Below are positions 61,273 through 64,000 of a stretch of 64,000 nt of DNA, piece after piece. Under the pieces are notes generated by a model. It saw only the letters and a list, made by a program, of their open reading frames with translations. It did not search any database and was not told where the DNA came from. Within the stretch, counting starts at the first letter, position 1; every line of letters begins with the position of its first letter. This DNA comes from Notolepis coatsorum (Eukaryota; Chordata; Actinopteri; Aulopiformes; Paralepididae): the NCBI GenBank assembly GCA_963971535.1, contig OZ020589.1:73645245-73709244 (forward strand), in the 5' to 3' direction. A program made the translations under genes and the position numbers.

Positions 61273-64000
61273 ATTGATTGATTGATTGAAAAGTTTATTA
61301 ACAGATTGCAGAATGGGTACAGTACAGTACAGCTCAATACATACAATTGTTAAGGGGATGCAGACCAGAGAAAGACTTTCGTCTTGTTTACATCAGGGTC
61401 CCCCATTTTCAATTCATCATAACATATATGACATACATGACATACAGATAGACAGTACTGCTACATCTATACATTTATGACATATCAGATTTGCAAATAC
61501 AGTACTGTTTGTGATACAAAAGTGTCCAGAAAAGGAGTGTATATACATTTGGCATAGAAACTGTACATTGGAGGAGGTTGGTTGGGTGGGGTGGGGTTGG
61601 GTGGGTTGGGTGAGGGCTGTACATTGGAGGTGGGGGGGGGGGGGGGGGGGGGGGGGGTTGGGAAGGGGACACACACACATTTTACACTGTACATTGGAAT
61701 ATTGACAAAGCCTTACTTGGTCATTTACTGTACAACTAGGTTAGGACATTTGTAGGGGCCAGTTTCGAATTGCAGTCTCACGTAGGTGTTTTTTGAGAGT
61801 GTTTTTGAAGGTGGGTAGTGATTCACATTCCTTTACAGCTTTAGGTAGGGCGTTCCACATTGATGTGGCATAATTGCGAAACGTGTTTAGTCCCTTGTTT
61901 GAGCCGAATCTGGGTTTTACATGATTTGTGGAGCTCCCTCTGGTGTTGTGATCGTGGTATTCACTGACCTTTGGGAAGTATTTTGACATGTACATGGGTA
62001 CCTTGGTCGCGTAGTGTATCTTGTAGACCAGGCCCATTGCAAGTTGCTGTACTCTGTCGTCTACTCTAAGCCATCCTAGGTTGTCAAAGTGGGCAGGGGT
62101 GAGGTGGGTTCTAGGAGTCAGGTCAAGTAGTAGTCTGACTAGCTTGTTTTGAGATGTTTGTAATTTGTTTTTTAGTGCCTTTGAGGTGCTTTGGTACCAT
62201 GAGGTGCAAGCATAGTCGTAGTACCCTTGAATGAGTGCTCCTGCTAGAGTCTTCAGGGTATTCTTGTTTACCAGAGAGGAGATCCGGTACAAGAATCGCG
62301 TTCGTTGGTTGACTTTTTTTATTACATTGGATGCCATTTTGTCACAGGAAAGATTAGCCTCTAGGATGGAACCCAGGTAGGTAATTTCATCTTTCCTTGT
62401 GATAATATTGTCACCCACTGTAACCGAGAAGCCGTCGGTCTTGCTGAGTTTGTTATTTGAACCGAAGAGAATGGACTCTGTTTTGCCCATGTGTAATGAT
62501 AGTTTGTTGTCGGCGAGCCATATGCAGATTTTGCCTAGTTCCGAGCTGAGGGCTTTTTCAACCTGTAACTTGTTCTTGTCAGAGACCAGCAGGGCTGAGT
62601 CGTCCGCAAACAGGAACAAGTTGCAGTCACAAGCTGACGACATGTCATTTGCATAAATTAGGAATAGTAGCGGTCCTAGTATGCTTCCTTGTGGAACACC
62701 ACAGCTCACTGTGAGGGGGGGGGATAGGGTACCGTTTACTTCCACCATCTGTTCCCTCCCCTCCAGGTAGGATTGTATCCAGCTCACTGATAAACTATCA
62801 AAACCAATTGCTTTTAGCTTGTCAATCAGAATGGTGTGATTGACAGTGTCGAAGGCCTTTTGTAGGTCCAGCATGACCATGCCGCAGTATTTGCCCGCGT
62901 CCACCTCTTGTTTGATGTGGTCGTTCAAGTAGAGAAGGCATGTGTCAGTGGAGTGGGATGTTCTGAAGCCAGATTGGAATTCGTAGATTAGATTTTTTTC
63001 CGCGAGGTACTTTTCGATCTGTTCGTATACTATTTTTTCCATGACTTTCGAGATGGATGTAAGGATAGAAACAGGGCGGTAGTTACCCGGGTCTAATTTG
63101 CTGCCCTTTTTGTGCAGGGGTGTTACTCTCGCAATTTTGAAGTCCTTGGGGACGTGTCCCTGTTTTATGGAGAGGTTTATTATGTGTGTGATGACTGGGG
63201 TGATGGCTGCTGCTGAGTCTCTGAGGAATTTGGAGGGGATGTTGTCATGGCCAGTGGCCTTGTTTGGTTGGAGGGCGCTCAGTTTTTTGAGTACCTCATC
63301 TGTAGTTACTATTTCCAGTTTGAAGTCGTCTTTGTGGACGCCTAGGTTCATGTAGTATGCTACTATGTGTTCTACCCCATACTGCCCTGAGTGGGAGGGT
63401 AGTTTGTTTACCAGTGTTGTGGCTATGTTTGTGAAGAAAGTGTTTAAGTAATTGGCTACATCCAGCTTGTCTGTGATGAGCGTGTTGTCCGTCTTTATGT
63501 TTATGTTTGAGAACCTGGTTTTGAGTTTTTTACTGCAGCCTAGTTGATTGTTGAGTAATTTCCAAAGTTCACGTGGTTTATTTTTGTTTTCCTCGGTTTT
63601 GTCATTGATGACATTTTTTTTAGCAGTTTTGATCATGGAGTTTACGTCATTTCTTAGTCTGTTTCTTTCTAGTTTGAGTTCAGTCACGTGGTCTTGGAGT
63701 TCACTGCTCGTGCTTTTGGTAAGCTTTGACTGACTTTTACGAAACTCAGAGCATTTTTTGTCTCTGGCTTTCATAGCGGTCAGTATTTCAGTGTGCATCC
63801 ATGGCTCAGCGCGATTTTTTACCCTGGTGGTTCTTAGGGGGGCCATTTTGTTTAGTATTGATGAAAATTTGGTTTTGAAGCCAAGCCAAGTTTCTTCAAC
63901 CAGTGTACCATTGAGTTCATCTGACCAGTCCAGACTCTCCAGTTCAAGGTTAAAGGCCTCGCTAGAGTAGGTTTTGAGGTCTCTAGATGTGACTGTTTTG
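61273..64000 (-). mobile_element. LINE A copy with intact RT frame, running off the window
   Basis: The 3' tail (TTGA)n and AAAGTTTATTAACAG lie at 61273-61310. A G-tract occurs at 61630-61657. The coding region is open from 61741 to the window edge. The 5' end lies beyond 64000. Confidence 0.9.
61741..64000 (-). CDS. LINE A endonuclease end and complete reverse transcriptase (partial at 5' side)
   Basis: Open for about 753 codons to the window edge; the first ATG inside it is at 63846. Counting from that [15 protein letters not shown] is at 256-267, MLDLQKAFD (motif A) at 325-333, [14 protein letters not shown] at 382-395, FLFADD (motif C) at 411-416, and the thumb region ends at 701. Upstream of the ATG the endonuclease-RT linker ([20 protein letters not shown]) is in frame, so the ATG is internal. 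No frameshift is seen, unlike the other copies here. It makes cDNA at the nicked target in active elements. Confidence 0.92.
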   Translation of the reverse strand, partial: KTVTSRDLKTYSSEAFNLELESLDWSDELNGTLVEETWLGFKTKFSSILNKMAPLRTTRVKNRAEPWMHTEILTAMKARDKKCSEFRKSQSKLTKSTSSELQDHVTELKLERNRLRNDVNSMIKTAKKNVINDKTEENKNKPRELWKLLNNQLGCSKKLKTRFSNINIKTDNTLITDKLDVANYLNTFFTNIATTLVNKLPSHSGQYGVEHIVAYYMNLGVHKDDFKLEIVTTDEVLKKLSALQPNKATGHDNIPSKFLRDSAAAITPVITHIINLSIKQGHVPKDFKIARVTPLHKKGSKLDPGNYRPVSILTSISKVMEKIVYEQIEKYLAEKNLIYEFQSGFRTSHSTDTCLLYLNDHIKQEVDAGKYCGMVMLDLQKAFDTVNHTILIDKLKAIGFDSLSVSWIQSYLEGREQMVEVNGTLSPPLTVSCGVPQGSILGPLLFLIYANDMSSACDCNLFLFADDSALLVSDKNKLQVEKALSSELGKICIWLADNKLSLHMGKTESILFGSNNKLSKTDGFSVTVGDNIITRKDEITYLGSILEANLSCDKMASNVIKKVNQRTRFLYRISSLVNKNTLKTLAGALIQGYYDYACTSWYQSTSKALKNKLQTSQNKLVRLLLDLTPRTHLTPAHFDNLGWLRVDDRVQQLAMGLVYKIHYATKVPMYMSKYFPKVSEYHDHNTRGSSTNHVKPRFGSNKGLNTFRNYATSMWNALPKAVKECESLPTFKNTLKKHLRETAIRNWPLQMS

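Noticed and set aside
1-64000. CRISPR arrays, operons or bacterial-type promoters
   Set aside because: The sequence is clearly eukaryotic; tandem repeats found here lack regular unique spacers.

Overview
This is a gene-poor stretch of vertebrate nuclear DNA, almost certainly from a teleost fish. The one clear host gene is an ortholog of the nucleotide excision repair factor XPA. Its five coding exons lie on the + strand between 41441 and 57703 and encode a predicted 281-residue protein. Fish origin is suggested by the mixture of repeats: many hAT elements, CR1/L2-like, Rex1/Babar-like and RTE-like LINEs, a Penelope-like element, tRNA-derived SINEs, and a Ty1/copia element, a group absent from mammals and birds. 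Species and coordinates in any genome are not inferable from the sequence.

Layout. 1-4.3 kb: pieces of a Rex1-like LINE, a hAT MITE, a SINE and a cluster of TTAA-bounded inverted motifs. 4.3-11.9 kb: a nest of transposons up to four levels deep, with exact target-site duplications (TSDs) at most levels. 12.9-13.1 kb: a plausible first coding exon of an unidentified minus-strand host gene, with a MITE in its promoter. 14.0-20.9 kb: LINE fragments and a hAT carrying a Rex1-like LINE. 21.6-39.3 kb: an old inverted duplication of LINE tails. Its left arm has been split by a complete-ended 13.5 kb copia element (21844-35373, TSD ACTAA) and by a Penelope-like element (35591-38187). The right arm preserves the empty site for both.

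The copia element has lost most of its reverse transcriptase. Its RNase H region is split by a 7.2 kb insertion (27356-34529) that I cannot assign firmly. That insertion contains two 2.73 kb units that look about 99.8% identical, each carrying a 119-nt 5S rRNA-like sequence, and inverted termini resembling those of DIRS-type elements. It is the strongest candidate here for something undescribed, but an assembly problem must be excluded first.

39.4-61.2 kb is the XPA locus. A 1.75 kb giant inverted-repeat element ends 280 bp before the XPA start codon. Introns 1, 2 and 4 and the 3' UTR are filled with transposons, and one hAT begins 11 bp after the stop codon. Downstream lies a broken ADP-ribosyltransferase-like gene on the minus strand with 23-residue tandem repeats. 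The window ends inside a LINE copy (61273-64000, minus strand) whose reverse transcriptase frame is intact. Its last 433 codons encode the same protein as a copy in XPA intron 2, in opposite orientation, which suggests recent activity. All family names are from motif recognition by eye; no database search was possible.
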